A stretch of DNA of 64,000 bases from Ohtaekwangia sp036568665 (lineage in GTDB: Bacteria > Bacteroidota > Bacteroidia > Cytophagales > Cyclobacteriaceae). A program made the translations under genes and the position numbers. The DNA is taken from NCBI RefSeq assembly GCF_036568665.1, contig NZ_DATCSD010000370.1, positions 15,461 to 79,460 of the forward strand, read 5' to 3'. The notes beneath the pieces are model-generated. The model saw only the letters and a program-made list of their open reading frames with translations. It was not told the origin of the DNA and made no database searches. Positions 50,136 through 59,670 of this stretch are shown here, one piece after another; the stretch's first letter is position 1; each line of letters opens with the position of its first letter.

Positions 50136-53060
50136 TTGTATATGGAACTTCGTCCTTTTCTCTATAGTGGTATCCTGATCATCATCGTAATGGTCGTATC
50201 ATCTTTCTATCCGCAACAAATTGCTCCTTCTGTTACAACGCCTTCTCTATCGCCTGACCCTCTTCTATCGCCCGCTATATTTCAGCATCCTCCACAACAG
50301 TATGGCATTCGTTGCTGGTGGTGGTGGCTTAATGGAAATGTAACAAAGGAAGCCATTACCCGCGACCTCGAAGAAATGAAACGCAAGGGATTTAGTGGTG
50401 CCAGCATTGTTGATGCCGGAGGACAAAATCAACAAGGCAACGGTAATGTACCGGAAGGCCCCCAATTTGGAAGTATTGAATGGCGTGCGTTATTTATACA
50501 TGCTGTGCAGGAAGCGCATCGTCTCGGGCTGGTGCTGAGTCTCAACATACAAAGTGGCTGGAATGTAGGCGGCCCGGATGTAACTCCGGAAGAAGCCACC
50601 AAACATATCACATGGTCAGAAATAACAGTAGCCGGTCCGTTGCGAACTCCGCTTACGCTGCCACTACCTCCGGTACGCGATAACTACTATAAAGATATCG
50701 TGGTGCTGGCGTTTCCGAAGAGAAAGGATATAAACCACCCTCCTATAGCTGACCTCGCTGTGAAAGCCGCTTTTAAAGAAGGCGATCGCTCCGGTTTTGA
50801 TACAGAAAAATTACTGAACGATGTTGCCGCCTCTCCGGGTGAAGAGGACGCTATACTGCAAGATATAGTAGTGATACATGCTATACCTGATGCCTCGGGA
50901 AAGATCTCGTGGCAGGTACCTCCCGGTGAATGGACCATTATGCGTTTTGGCTATACTCCCAGTGGCGCTGAAGTATCCACTGCCAGCGGTAAGTGGCAGG
51001 GACGTGTAATTGACTATATGAACGCGACATACTTCAATCGCTATTGGGATACACATATAGAACCCCTGCTTACAACGATCGGGCCACTGGCCGGCACAAC
51101 GTTGCGGTACCTGCAAAGCGATAGCTGGGAATGTGGTGGCATTAACTGGTCGGATCACTTCGCAGAAGAATTTCGCCAGCGAAGAGGTTATGATCCGGCT
51201 ATATATTTACCTGTTGTAACGGGCAAGATCATCCAGGACAGAAATGTCAGTAATGCTTTTCTTGCAGATTTTCGCAAGACGATTGCTGAATGTATAGCGG
51301 ATAATCATTACCGTGTTTTTGCCGAACGTGCTGCTCATCACGGTATGGCTATACAACCGGAGTCGGCCGGGCCGCATGCTGGTCCGCTGGATGGATTGAA
51401 GAATTATAGCTTCAGTGAAATCATGATGAGTGAGTTCTGGTCGCCTTCGCCACATCGTGCGCGAATCGAAGATCGCTACTTTGTAAAGCAGGCATCCAGC
51501 GCTGCTCATATCTATAATAAATTACTGGTAGGTGCCGAATCATTTACTACGATCGGCCGACATTGGAATGATATACCCTGGGCTACGATGAAGCCAGCGT
51601 TCGATCATGAAGTATGCTCCGGGCTAAACCTAGTATTTCTCCACACGTTTACCTGCTCGCCTAAAGAAATGGGTTTACCCGGACAAGAGTATTTTGCCGG
51701 CACGCACATCAATCCCAATATAACGTGGTGGGAATTATCAACTGCTTTCTTCGACTATATCAAGCGATGCCAATATATACAGCAACAACCCGGCACTACG
51801 GTTACCGATATACTCTATTACTATGGCGACCATGTGCCCAACATCGGCCATTTAAAAGAACATGATCCGGCTCATATACTGCCCGGTTATGATTATGATC
51901 TCATCAACGAAGATCGTTTGCTTGCACTGGAAGTAAAAGACGGTCGACTCACTTTGCCGCATGGTGTAAACTATCGCGTACTGGTGCTGCCGGAAACAAA
52001 AGTACTTTCACTCGCAGCATTGCAAAAGATCAAAGCGCTGGTATCTGCCGGAGCTACGGTTATCGGTGCTAAGCCGGAGCGACTCGTTAGTTTATCCGGC
52101 TCTCCGCAAAGCTATACCTTGTTTCAGCAATATGCTGATGAACTTTGGGGTAAAGAGGCACATTCTATCGGAGAACATAAGGGCGGTAAAGGTGTTGTAA
52201 TCGCTGGTAAATCGGCACGACAAGTACTGACCGATGCCGGCATTGCTCCCGACTTTGATTACAACAATATATCGTCAATCAATAAGCCTTATGATTATAT
52301 ACACCGTGTTGTACAAGGACAAGATATATACTTTGTAAGCAGTCAGCAGGAAACTGAAGTATCCGGAGAATTTTCGTTCCGTGTAACCGGGCGGCAACCT
52401 GAGTTATGGAATCCTGTTACAGGTGAGGTCGCACCGGCCAAAGCATTTCGTCAGCAGAACGGACGAACTTATATACCACTGCATTTCGATCCGCATGGTT
52501 CTGTGTTTGTCATTTTTCGCAACGTTGTTACAGCACAACCATCTGCGGCATCTTCCAATGCAACAGCCTATAAAAATATATTGAATATACCGGGGCCATG
52601 GCAGGTTGCCTTCAACCCGGCTGGCGGAGCACCTGCTCAGGTTACTTTCGAAAATCTTGTGAGCTGGACCAATCGTACCGAGACAGGCCTTCCCAATTAT
52701 TCTGGCGAGGCTATCTATACTATATCTTTCAACGTACCGGAATATAAAAAACAGCAACGTTATTTTCTCCGACTGAATAGTATACAGGATGTTGGCATTG
52801 CAGAAGTAACGCTCAACGGCAAAAAGGCGGGTATAACATGGACACCACCGTTTCGTGTTGAGATAACCGATGCCGTCAAGGCAAAGAACAATAGTCTGCA
52901 GATAGCAGTAATCAATTCATGGCGTAACAGGCTGGTGGGTGATCGTGCATTGCCGCCAGAAAAACGCTATACACAAACCAACATTACCATAAAACCCGAA
53001 TGGACGTTGCTGGATGCCGGGCTTCTCGGGCCGGTGCAAGTTGAAACAATTGCGCCCTAG
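50136..53060 (+). CDS. GH106 alpha-L-rhamnosidase-like glycosyl hydrolase
   Basis: A 974-residue exported enzyme; a start at 50142 is equally good. The signal/anchor is PFLYSGILIIIVMVVSSFYP. The family's hallmark IRCWWWWLNGNVTKEAITRD lies near residues 58-77, followed by GFSGASIVDAGGQ, SLNIQSGWNVGGPDVTPEEA and the long catalytic barrel with HIEPLLTTIGPLAGTTLRYL and AGPHAGPLDGLKNY. The C-terminal third includes a beta-sandwich domain (QRYFLRLNSIQDVGIAEVTL). GH106 members remove rhamnose from plant or algal polysaccharides. No SusC/SusD pair is adjacent, so this is not a classical PUL. Confidence 0.88.
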   Translation: MYMELRPFLYSGILIIIVMVVSSFYPQQIAPSVTTPSLSPDPLLSPAIFQHPPQQYGIRCWWWWLNGNVTKEAITRDLEEMKRKGFSGASIVDAGGQNQQGNGNVPEGPQFGSIEWRALFIHAVQEAHRLGLVLSLNIQSGWNVGGPDVTPEEATKHITWSEITVAGPLRTPLTLPLPPVRDNYYKDIVVLAFPKRKDINHPPIADLAVKAAFKEGDRSGFDTEKLLNDVAASPGEEDAILQDIVVIHAIPDASGKISWQVPPGEWTIMRFGYTPSGAEVSTASGKWQGRVIDYMNATYFNRYWDTHIEPLLTTIGPLAGTTLRYLQSDSWECGGINWSDHFAEEFRQRRGYDPAIYLPVVTGKIIQDRNVSNAFLADFRKTIAECIADNHYRVFAERAAHHGMAIQPESAGPHAGPLDGLKNYSFSEIMMSEFWSPSPHRARIEDRYFVKQASSAAHIYNKLLVGAESFTTIGRHWNDIPWATMKPAFDHEVCSGLNLVFLHTFTCSPKEMGLPGQEYFAGTHINPNITWWELSTAFFDYIKRCQYIQQQPGTTVTDILYYYGDHVPNIGHLKEHDPAHILPGYDYDLINEDRLLALEVKDGRLTLPHGVNYRVLVLPETKVLSLAALQKIKALVSAGATVIGAKPERLVSLSGSPQSYTLFQQYADELWGKEAHSIGEHKGGKGVVIAGKSARQVLTDAGIAPDFDYNNISSINKPYDYIHRVVQGQDIYFVSSQQETEVSGEFSFRVTGRQPELWNPVTGEVAPAKAFRQQNGRTYIPLHFDPHGSVFVIFRNVVTAQPSAASSNATAYKNILNIPGPWQVAFNPAGGAPAQVTFENLVSWTNRTETGLPNYSGEAIYTISFNVPEYKKQQRYFLRLNSIQDVGIAEVTLNGKKAGITWTPPFRVEITDAVKAKNNSLQIAVINSWRNRLVGDRALPPEKRYTQTNITIKPEWTLLDAGLLGPVQVETIAP

Positions 53061-53081
53061 CTGTTCTTAATCCTGTACATC

Positions 53082-53111
53082 TTCAGAATCTCTTCAGAAT
53101 TTAATCAGGAT
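53082..53111. promoter_or_regulatory. OmpR/PhoB-type operator, triple 11-bp repeat
   Basis: TTCAGAAT at 53082 and 53093 and ATCAGGAT at 53104: three units exactly 11 bases apart, as in PhoB-type boxes. The site lies between GH106 and the sulfatase gene. Similar pairs occur at 53269 and 55301. Confidence 0.65.
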
Positions 53112-53200
53112 TATAAAAAATCAGTTTAACCGCGAAGATATCAACCGGCAGTGCCTAAAACTATATCTATCCCCGAGAATAAGTTTCCGCAAAATATAGT

Positions 53201-53224
53201 TTGTTACACTGTTTAGTGTTACAA
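53201..53224. promoter_or_regulatory. 24-bp palindrome upstream of the sulfatase gene
   Basis: TTGTTACACT (53201-53210) and AGTGTTACAA (53215-53224) are inverted arms with one mismatch around GTTT. Such dyads are typical of dimeric repressors. The binder is not known. Confidence 0.45.
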
Positions 53225-53268
53225 CGAAAATTATACCCATAGCCTCGCAATTAAGCGGCTACACTTCA

Positions 53269-53287
53269 TTCAGATTTCCTTCAGAAT
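53269..53287. promoter_or_regulatory. OmpR/PhoB-type repeat pair near the sulfatase start
   Basis: TTCAGATT at 53269 and TTCAGAAT at 53280, 11 bases apart, ending 35 bases before the start codon at 53323. Same unit and phase as the triple site at 53082. Confidence 0.6.
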
Positions 53288-53322
53288 CACCGGCTTGATT
53301 TGAGAAGTTATTAATCTAACCG

Positions 53323-55245
53323 ATGCTTATTTCATTTCTGAAAAGAACAGCGCAAGGACGCTTTGGCGCTATACTCCTGCTCATCACTTTGCTTGTAATC
53401 ATTTCCATGCTTACACGCCTGGTGTTCTTTCTATACTCCTTCAGCAACGTAGAGATTTCTTTCCTGAATATAGCAGGCATCCTTCTATTCGGGTTGTTCT
53501 ACGACCTGGTGAATGCCAGCTACTTTATTATACCCTTTGTATTATATCTGTGGCTTGTTCCGCAGCGGATATATATAACCCGCTGGCATCGTTTTGTACT
53601 TTACGGACTATTCTTTGTTTTCACATTTATACTCTTGTTCAATGGCGTTGCCGAATGGTTCTTCTGGGATGAATTTAACACCCGCTACAATTTTATAGCC
53701 GTTGATTATCTTGTATATACCACAGAAGTTCTTGGTAACATTCGCGAGTCGTATCCGATCGAGTGGATCATTGCGGGGCTGGTTATACTTTGCGGTGCCA
53801 TTACGTATGCCCTTCACAATCTACTGAATGCTACACGCGTCATTCCCATTCGTTTTAAAAAACGCAGTGGCTATGCGCTGATTTTGCTGGCGTTCCCATT
53901 GATATTTTTCTTTACCGTAACGGCTAAGTATCATCGCTTCAGCAACAACGCGTATGCGAATGAACTATCCGGTAACGGCATGTACGAACTCTTCGCAGCG
54001 TATCTCAATAACGAATTGAGCTATGAGCAATTCTATAAGAAGATCAGCAACAATGAATCGTTTGCCGAAGTAAGAAACATGCTGCGTACACCGGAAACCA
54101 GGTATATATCCAGTGTCCCATTCGATATCAGCCGCAAAGTAGTACATACCGGCCCGGAGAAGAAACTGAATGTAGTAATGATCTCGGTAGAAAGCCTCAG
54201 CGCTGATTTTATGAGCAGCTTTGGCAACAACCAGAATATTACGCCTTTCCTGGATTCACTTTCTCAACACAGCTTATTCTTTACACATCTGTATGCTACC
54301 GGTACCCGTACTGTGCGTGGCCTTGAAGCGCTTTCACTTTGTGTTCCGCCAACGCCCGGTCAGTCTATCGTACGAAGACCGCATAACGAACATCTTTTTA
54401 CGCTGGGAAAGATCTTTGAAGAGAAAGGATACGAAAGCAAATTTATTTATGGTGGCTATGGATACTTCGATAACATGGCCTATTACTTCTCCAACAACAA
54501 CTACAATGTTGTGGATCGCGATGCGCTGAAGGATGAAGAGATCGACTATGAGAATATATGGGGTGTAGCCGATGAAAATCTCTTTACACTTGCAGAGCGC
54601 GAAATTGAAAAGACTCTTGCATCCGGTAAGCCTGGCTTCACACACATTATGACCACTTCCAATCACCGCCCCTTCACTTATCCGGACGGACGCATTGATA
54701 TACCTTCGCACACCAACCGTGAAGGCGCAGTGAAATATACCGACTATGCTATTGGCAAGTTCATCAAGTCCTGCTCCAGCAAGAGCTGGTTCAATAATAC
54801 TATATTTGTTATTGTAGCCGATCATTGTGCTTCCAGCGCAGGCAAAACCGAATTGCCTATCAGCAAGTATCATATTCCGTTATTGATATACTCTCCGGCA
54901 AACCTCCAGCCGCAACATGTAGATCGCCTGATGAGCCAGATAGACCTCGGCCCTACGTTGCTTGGCATGCTCAACTTCTCCTATACCAGTAAGTTTTACG
55001 GCTATGATATATTTTCATTGGAGGCCGGACGCGAACGGGTTTTTATCAGCACCTATCAAAGTCTGGGCTATGTACGCAACAACAAACTGGTTGTATTATT
55101 ACCACAACAGAAACTGCAAACATACCAGATCAACTTCTCCGATGAATCGATGGTGCCAACCAATGAAGACAAAGCATTAACACGCGAAGCGATAGCCTGG
55201 TATCAGTCAGCAAGCTATGCTTTCAGCGAAGGGCTTATGCGATGA
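53323..55245 (+). CDS. LTA-synthase-family sulfatase / phosphoglycerol transferase
   Basis: A 640-residue membrane protein of the LtaS/OpgB/alkaline-phosphatase superfamily. About five helices occupy residues 15-205, then an extracytoplasmic catalytic domain. The metal site and nucleophile are visible: NVVMISVESLSADFMSSFGN (Glu) and the catalytic Thr in YATGTRTVRGLEALSL; HIMTTSNHRPFTYP and TIFVIVADHCASS supply Asp and His. In Gram-positives these enzymes make lipoteichoic acid; in Gram-negatives relatives transfer phosphoglycerol or phosphoethanolamine to glycans. The substrate here is unknown. Neighbouring PAP2 phosphatases could recycle the lipid by-product. Confidence 0.92.
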   Translation: MLISFLKRTAQGRFGAILLLITLLVIISMLTRLVFFLYSFSNVEISFLNIAGILLFGLFYDLVNASYFIIPFVLYLWLVPQRIYITRWHRFVLYGLFFVFTFILLFNGVAEWFFWDEFNTRYNFIAVDYLVYTTEVLGNIRESYPIEWIIAGLVILCGAITYALHNLLNATRVIPIRFKKRSGYALILLAFPLIFFFTVTAKYHRFSNNAYANELSGNGMYELFAAYLNNELSYEQFYKKISNNESFAEVRNMLRTPETRYISSVPFDISRKVVHTGPEKKLNVVMISVESLSADFMSSFGNNQNITPFLDSLSQHSLFFTHLYATGTRTVRGLEALSLCVPPTPGQSIVRRPHNEHLFTLGKIFEEKGYESKFIYGGYGYFDNMAYYFSNNNYNVVDRDALKDEEIDYENIWGVADENLFTLAEREIEKTLASGKPGFTHIMTTSNHRPFTYPDGRIDIPSHTNREGAVKYTDYAIGKFIKSCSSKSWFNNTIFVIVADHCASSAGKTELPISKYHIPLLIYSPANLQPQHVDRLMSQIDLGPTLLGMLNFSYTSKFYGYDIFSLEAGRERVFISTYQSLGYVRNNKLVVLLPQQKLQTYQINFSDESMVPTNEDKALTREAIAWYQSASYAFSEGLMR

Positions 55246-55300
55246 TGCACTATATCTGAATAAAAAATATATCTATATTTTTTATTGCTGATTATAAAAA

Positions 55301-55319
55301 CTCGGAATGTCTTCAGAAT
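55301..55319. promoter_or_regulatory. OmpR/PhoB-type repeat pair before the lipoprotein gene
   Basis: CTCGGAAT at 55301 and TTCAGAAT at 55312, 11 bases apart, 36 bases before the start at 55355. It repeats the unit seen upstream of the sulfatase gene, suggesting shared control. Confidence 0.55.
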
Positions 55320-55354
55320 AGCAGCCGTAGATTGGTATAGTAAAATAAATAACC

Positions 55355-55810
55355 ATGAAACGTTCTGCTTATCTGCTCGCCGTTACATTGGCTGCCTGCA
55401 CTATCGGTTGCAAACACAAGCATAGAATAAAAATTCCGGAAGCAGCGCGAAGAACTCTCCATGCGCTATATCCCGCCATCACCAAATCTACCTGGAAAGT
55501 AGAAGATGATGGTAACTACGAAGCTACATTTCACTACCAGGGAAAAGAAACATCGATCGTGCTTTCTGCAGAAGGAACACTGCTTGAAAAAGAAATGGAG
55601 ATACTGCAAACATCTTTACCTGCTCCCATTAAAGAAGCTATACAAAAAGATTATAACGGCTATGGCATAGAAGAAGCGGCCGTACTGGAAACCAACGGTA
55701 TAGTTCGCTACGAAGCGGAAGTCTCAAAAGATGACGAGACCTTCGATCTCATTTTTAATGCTGATGGAAACTTATATAAGAAGATCCGGAAAGAAGAAGA
55801 CTCCGACTAG
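55355..55810 (+). CDS. PepSY-like putative lipoprotein
   Basis: A 151-residue protein with a lipoprotein signal (MKRSAYLLAVTLAACTIGCK). The mature part has two repeats of the PepSY-like/BLIP-fold type: IPEAARRTLHALYPAITKST with WKVEDDGNYEATFHYQGKET, then LPAPIKEAIQKDYNGYGIEE with GIVRYEAEVSKDDETFDLIF. The family is a small periplasmic beta-helix module often co-regulated with two-component systems. It is followed by the first PAP2 gene after 27 bases, with which it is probably co-transcribed. Confidence 0.88.
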   Translation: MKRSAYLLAVTLAACTIGCKHKHRIKIPEAARRTLHALYPAITKSTWKVEDDGNYEATFHYQGKETSIVLSAEGTLLEKEMEILQTSLPAPIKEAIQKDYNGYGIEEAAVLETNGIVRYEAEVSKDDETFDLIFNADGNLYKKIRKEEDSD

Positions 55811-55837
55811 TTCGTTACACGATCAATCTTTAATACC

Positions 55838-56611
55838 ATGAAATACTGCACCCTGTTTGTATTCCTGTTACCGTTGGTTTGTTGCGCGCAATACAATCAA
55901 CAAGAAAGAAAAAATGAAGCCATCGATTTGCGTGTGCCCGTTGCTGAAACTGCAAAGATATCCAAAGCAAACGAGTGGGTTCGTGCCATGCGGGTGCCCA
56001 CGGCACTGATAGCGCTCGGCATATATAGCATGAAGAGCACGAAAGTTATTAACCGCATGGAGATACGCGAAGAGCGAAATGAATATTTACCACACTTTCG
56101 CCACCATGCTGATAATTACCTGCAGTTTGCTCCGGCAGCAGCAGTATATGGGTTGAATGCGCTGGGTATAAAAGGTAAAAATACATTCGCGAATCGAACG
56201 GCTATATTGGTCAAAGCAGAGATCATCATGATCGCGATCGTTTATCCGCTCAAAAAACTTACTGCCGTGCCGCGTCCTGATACCGGGCAGCCCACCTCCT
56301 TTCCTTCCGGCCACACGGCTGAAGCCTTTGCTGCTGCTACATTTCTTTCCAAAGAATATGGCAGTCAAAGTATCTGGTATTCTGTAGGAGCTTATACCGT
56401 AGCTACCGGTATAGGTGTGATGCGGGTATTGAACAATCGGCACTGGATATCGGATGTATTTGCCGGTGCGGGTATCGGTATCTTATCCACCGAAATTGCC
56501 TACCTCACACACCAGTATAAATGGGGTGGCAAAAACAGAAGGGCGTTGGTAATGCCTACTTACTCGGGCGGGTCGGGTGCAGGTATATATTTCAACTATC
56601 GCTTTAAATGA
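55838..56611 (+). CDS. PAP2-family phosphatase, copy 1
   Basis: A 257-residue secreted or membrane-bound phosphatase. A signal peptide (MKYCTLFVFLLPLVCCAQ) is followed by the three PAP2 motifs: KKLTAVPRPD (C1), SFPSGHTAEAFAAATFLS (C2, catalytic His) and RVLNNRHWISDVFAGAGIGI (C3, nucleophilic His). Hydrophobic segments are few, so it may be periplasmic with a membrane-associated core. PAP2 enzymes dephosphorylate undecaprenyl-PP, phosphatidate or lipid A. It is paralogous to the gene at 56941. The RIEIREERNEY-like segment (MEIREERNEYLPHFRHHADN) is shared by both. Confidence 0.93.
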   Translation: MKYCTLFVFLLPLVCCAQYNQQERKNEAIDLRVPVAETAKISKANEWVRAMRVPTALIALGIYSMKSTKVINRMEIREERNEYLPHFRHHADNYLQFAPAAAVYGLNALGIKGKNTFANRTAILVKAEIIMIAIVYPLKKLTAVPRPDTGQPTSFPSGHTAEAFAAATFLSKEYGSQSIWYSVGAYTVATGIGVMRVLNNRHWISDVFAGAGIGILSTEIAYLTHQYKWGGKNRRALVMPTYSGGSGAGIYFNYRFK

Positions 56612-56940
56612 TGGCGCATTGCGTGCGCAACAGAGCCTTTACGGTTTCGTAAAGTGCGGGCAAACACCTGATAGCATTTCACTCTTTATATATAGGCAGA
56701 TGGACGGATCAACATTTTTTTGCATGCCGCAGCGCGGAGTAACCGCTTAAATCGGCATAAAATCAAATGTTTTTAGGTATATGTACCATATCAGGCAAAG
56801 AATTAAATTTTTTTTCCACTCGGATATACTATTTTTATATTAAATTAAATCATTGGCTCACTAAATTCTCAGACTAACGGCTCTACTCTACCTAACGTAA
56901 CACTTATTCTTACCCTACTGGAAGGGGTTTTTAACGAGCT
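56612..56940. other. Intergenic region between the PAP2 paralogues
   Basis: No gene is seen. Two small hairpins follow the first PAP2 gene: TTGCG-TG-CGCAA (56619-56630) and CTTTACG-GTTT-CGTAAAG (56637-56654). The rest is AT-rich, with no TTCAGAAT pair like those upstream of the cluster. Confidence 0.45.
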
Positions 56941-57708
56941 ATGAAACACTGTCTGTTCCTTATTTTCGCAGGTTTTAGTCTAACCAAGCCTTGTTGCGCA
57001 CAAATCAATCAGCATGCACGCGAGGAGAAGATTGACTTGGCCCTTGCTACGGCTGAAACTCCCAAAAAGAAAAATGCGCTGTTCCATGCAGCAAAATTAC
57101 CGGTAACACTTATTGGCCTGGGTATATATGCTACGGCCGATCATAATATTATAAACCGGTATGAGATACGCGAAGAGCGAAATGAATACATGCCGCACTT
57201 CCGCTGCAAGCTCGATAACTATATGATGCATGCACCCGTGCTTGCGGTATATGGTTTGAACCTGGCCGGTGTAAAAGGAAAAAATGATTTCAAAAACAGA
57301 ACATTGCTGCTGGTAAAATCAGAAATGATTATGGCAGCACTTACATTCTCAGTAAAGAAATTTTCGCACGTAGAGCGCCCGGACGATAGTAACAACTTCT
57401 CTTTCCCGTCAGGTCACACAGCGCAGGCTTTTGCTACCGCTACGTTTATGGCAAAAGAATATGGCGACCAAAGTATATGGTATAGTATAGGTGCGTATGG
57501 TATGGCTACCACGGTGGGTGTTATGCGTATTCTGAATAACCGCCACTGGATATCGGATGTACTGGCCGGTGCCGGTATAGGTATACTTTCTACCAACCTG
57601 GCTTACCTGACTCACCGCTATAGATGGAAGAACAAGAACAGTGATGTAACGGTTATTCCCATGTATAACAATGGCCCGGGTATTTACCTCGGATATACCC
57701 TGCACTAG
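56941..57708 (+). CDS. PAP2-family phosphatase, copy 2
   Basis: A 255-residue paralogue of the preceding gene, with signal peptide MKHCLFLIFAGFSLTKPCCA. Its motifs are KKFSHVERPDD (C1), FSFPSGHTAQAFATATFMAK (C2) and RILNNRHWISDVLAGAGIGI (C3). The strings IREERNEYMPHFRCKLDNYM and GDQSIWYSIGAYGMATTVGV align closely with copy 1, so the pair is a tandem duplication with the long gap now separating the copies. It probably has its own promoter. A convergent esterase gene begins 20 bases after its stop, without an evident terminator. Confidence 0.93.
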   Translation: MKHCLFLIFAGFSLTKPCCAQINQHAREEKIDLALATAETPKKKNALFHAAKLPVTLIGLGIYATADHNIINRYEIREERNEYMPHFRCKLDNYMMHAPVLAVYGLNLAGVKGKNDFKNRTLLLVKSEMIMAALTFSVKKFSHVERPDDSNNFSFPSGHTAQAFATATFMAKEYGDQSIWYSIGAYGMATTVGVMRILNNRHWISDVLAGAGIGILSTNLAYLTHRYRWKNKNSDVTVIPMYNNGPGIYLGYTLH

Positions 57709-57728
57709 AAAATCACCTTACACTATTA

Positions 57729-59471
57729 TCAATAGCGCCAGCTCCTCGTATCAGCACCGCGGGGAGCTGTCTCTTTTATACGCTGCAGTATCTTGGGTAA
57801 ATACATGGTGTTGTAGCGCAGTCGCGACACATAGTTAGGATTATTATGATCGCCATTCCAGCAATGCTCAGCACGATCGCCATAGTCTACTTCTCCTTTA
57901 TAGAACGGAGTGGTTGTTTTCTTCAGGAACTCCTCCATCAGGTATACCGCGTTGTTCAGATAATAATTATCCATGTCGCCACAGTATAAATGTATCTTAC
58001 CCTGCAATTTAGGACCAAGTGTTTTCCAGTCACGCTCCAATATATAGCGCAGGTCATAATGTTCTTTCCAGTAAACTGCTACCGATGAATCTATATCTCC
58101 GGTGAGTTTATTGAATATACGTTTCGGATAACCATCGGCACCCTGCGGAGAATATACCGCTTCCCATATATCCCACTGCTGGCCGGAGCGCGAATGTGTA
58201 CCCAGCGCCAGTTCATAATGATTGCTCTCCTGCATGGTGGATTGTATCTGCCCGAGATAATTACGATGCGATGGTATAGGCACACGTTTAAAGGGCGAAT
58301 CGTACCAGTAAGCATTTTTCTGCTTGTAAATATCTACCAGGCTATACGCACGGAAGTCGATCGGGTCAGGGCAAGCAGCAAAGCATCCGTTAAATTCATC
58401 GGGATAAAATATTTGTGCGGCCAAGGCTTCCCATCCTCCGGTAGAGCCGCCATACATAAAACGGGCCCACCCCTGCCCTATACCTCTGAATTGTTTTTCA
58501 ACAGCAGGAATCAACTCTTGCATGATTGCATCACCATACGGACCGAGGTTGGCTGAGTTTACGGCATACGAATCGTCATAGTACGGATTGGCATGTTGTA
58601 TCTCTATAATCAGGAACCGAGGAAAATCTTTACTGGTCCATTGCTTGTAAAAATTATAGGCTTCCTGTTTTTCAAATTTAGCATAGCCATAGATGTTGAA
58701 GCGCGAATTATAGTCGGATGTATCCATCGAGGCCGGAGGTGGCTCCGTGCTAAAACCACCAAAGTCGCTGGGAAAATGTCCGTGAAAGACCATGAGTGGG
58801 TAATGTGCCTCCGGGTGTTCATCAAAACCTTCGGGCAATAGTATATGTGCGCCTAAATACATAGGCTTACCCCAGAACTCACTCAATAATTTACTCTGTA
58901 TACGTACGTGGCGGATATATTTAGAGTCCTTCGGAGTCTCTACCGGAGGGATCTTTTGGTCCATCACGATCTTTATAGTGCCTGCTACAGCCGGATCGAT
59001 CTTTACTTGGGCTGGTATACTATAAAAGTTACCCGGTTTACTGTTCCACTGCTGGCCTTCACCCTGGTCTGGCGGGAGCTTTACCGTGTGGCCTGTCTTC
59101 AATGTATAGGTTTCATACCGGTTAAGCAGTGCCTGCACGGTATATTCTCCCGGAGGAATATCATCCAGCGATTGTATGGGGAAGCCAAACGCCTCCCTGC
59201 TATCTACTATAACCTCTCCACCGGGCAGCAGTCCTTCCACATCTACACCAAAGATCAATTGTGTTGTCAGACCATCGTTTATCTGGAATCTCGGCTCGGC
59301 TTTATTGTTATTGGATAGCATGAGCAACAGCCTGCCATCCTGTGCCTGTTCACTCATCTGCGGAGTATAGGTAATAGAAAAGGTAAGTTTACTGCTGGTT
59401 GTGTCCGGAGTACACTTTAAGCATAGGATAAGAAGTATACCAGACAGAAGGGTTGATCTTTTCACAGGCAT
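57729..59471 (-). CDS. Lipoprotein esterase (putative esterase D-like alpha/beta hydrolase)
   Basis: A 580-residue protein with a lipoprotein signal (LLSGILLILCLKCTPDT). An N-terminal beta-rich domain (about 25-230) precedes an alpha/beta-hydrolase of the putative-esterase type: HYPLMVFHGHFPSDFGGF, FLIIEIQHANPYYDDSYAVN and the nucleophile elbow FMYGGSTGGWEALAAQIFYP (Ser near residue 356). The C-terminal part (KGEVDYGDRAEHCWNGDHNN) supplies the likely His. Related proteins are feruloyl- or acetyl-esterases and unassigned hydrolases. It is convergent with the second PAP2 gene and otherwise isolated. Confidence 0.85.
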   Translation of the reverse strand: MPVKRSTLLSGILLILCLKCTPDTTSSKLTFSITYTPQMSEQAQDGRLLLMLSNNNKAEPRFQINDGLTTQLIFGVDVEGLLPGGEVIVDSREAFGFPIQSLDDIPPGEYTVQALLNRYETYTLKTGHTVKLPPDQGEGQQWNSKPGNFYSIPAQVKIDPAVAGTIKIVMDQKIPPVETPKDSKYIRHVRIQSKLLSEFWGKPMYLGAHILLPEGFDEHPEAHYPLMVFHGHFPSDFGGFSTEPPPASMDTSDYNSRFNIYGYAKFEKQEAYNFYKQWTSKDFPRFLIIEIQHANPYYDDSYAVNSANLGPYGDAIMQELIPAVEKQFRGIGQGWARFMYGGSTGGWEALAAQIFYPDEFNGCFAACPDPIDFRAYSLVDIYKQKNAYWYDSPFKRVPIPSHRNYLGQIQSTMQESNHYELALGTHSRSGQQWDIWEAVYSPQGADGYPKRIFNKLTGDIDSSVAVYWKEHYDLRYILERDWKTLGPKLQGKIHLYCGDMDNYYLNNAVYLMEEFLKKTTTPFYKGEVDYGDRAEHCWNGDHNNPNYVSRLRYNTMYLPKILQRIKETAPRGADTRSWRY

Positions 59472-59670
59472 AGGTGTTGGTGTATATATGAAAAGCTACA
59501 GGTTCTGCTTTAATAATGCCAATGTTCTTTATACAAGCGGTAACACTATAGAAAGACCGGGTAACAACTAAAATTTGAAAATAGGATTACATTGTTTAAC
59601 TTCATCTTGTTCCTTCCTGCAGCCTCAGAGTTTTTTGTTTTTGAATTATACATCTGAAAAATTCCGGATC

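Noticed and set aside
50136..53060. Polysaccharide utilisation locus around the GH106 gene
   Set aside because: No SusC/SusD pair, sulfatase of the PUL type or hybrid regulator is adjacent; the nearby sulfatase-fold gene is LTA-synthase-like.
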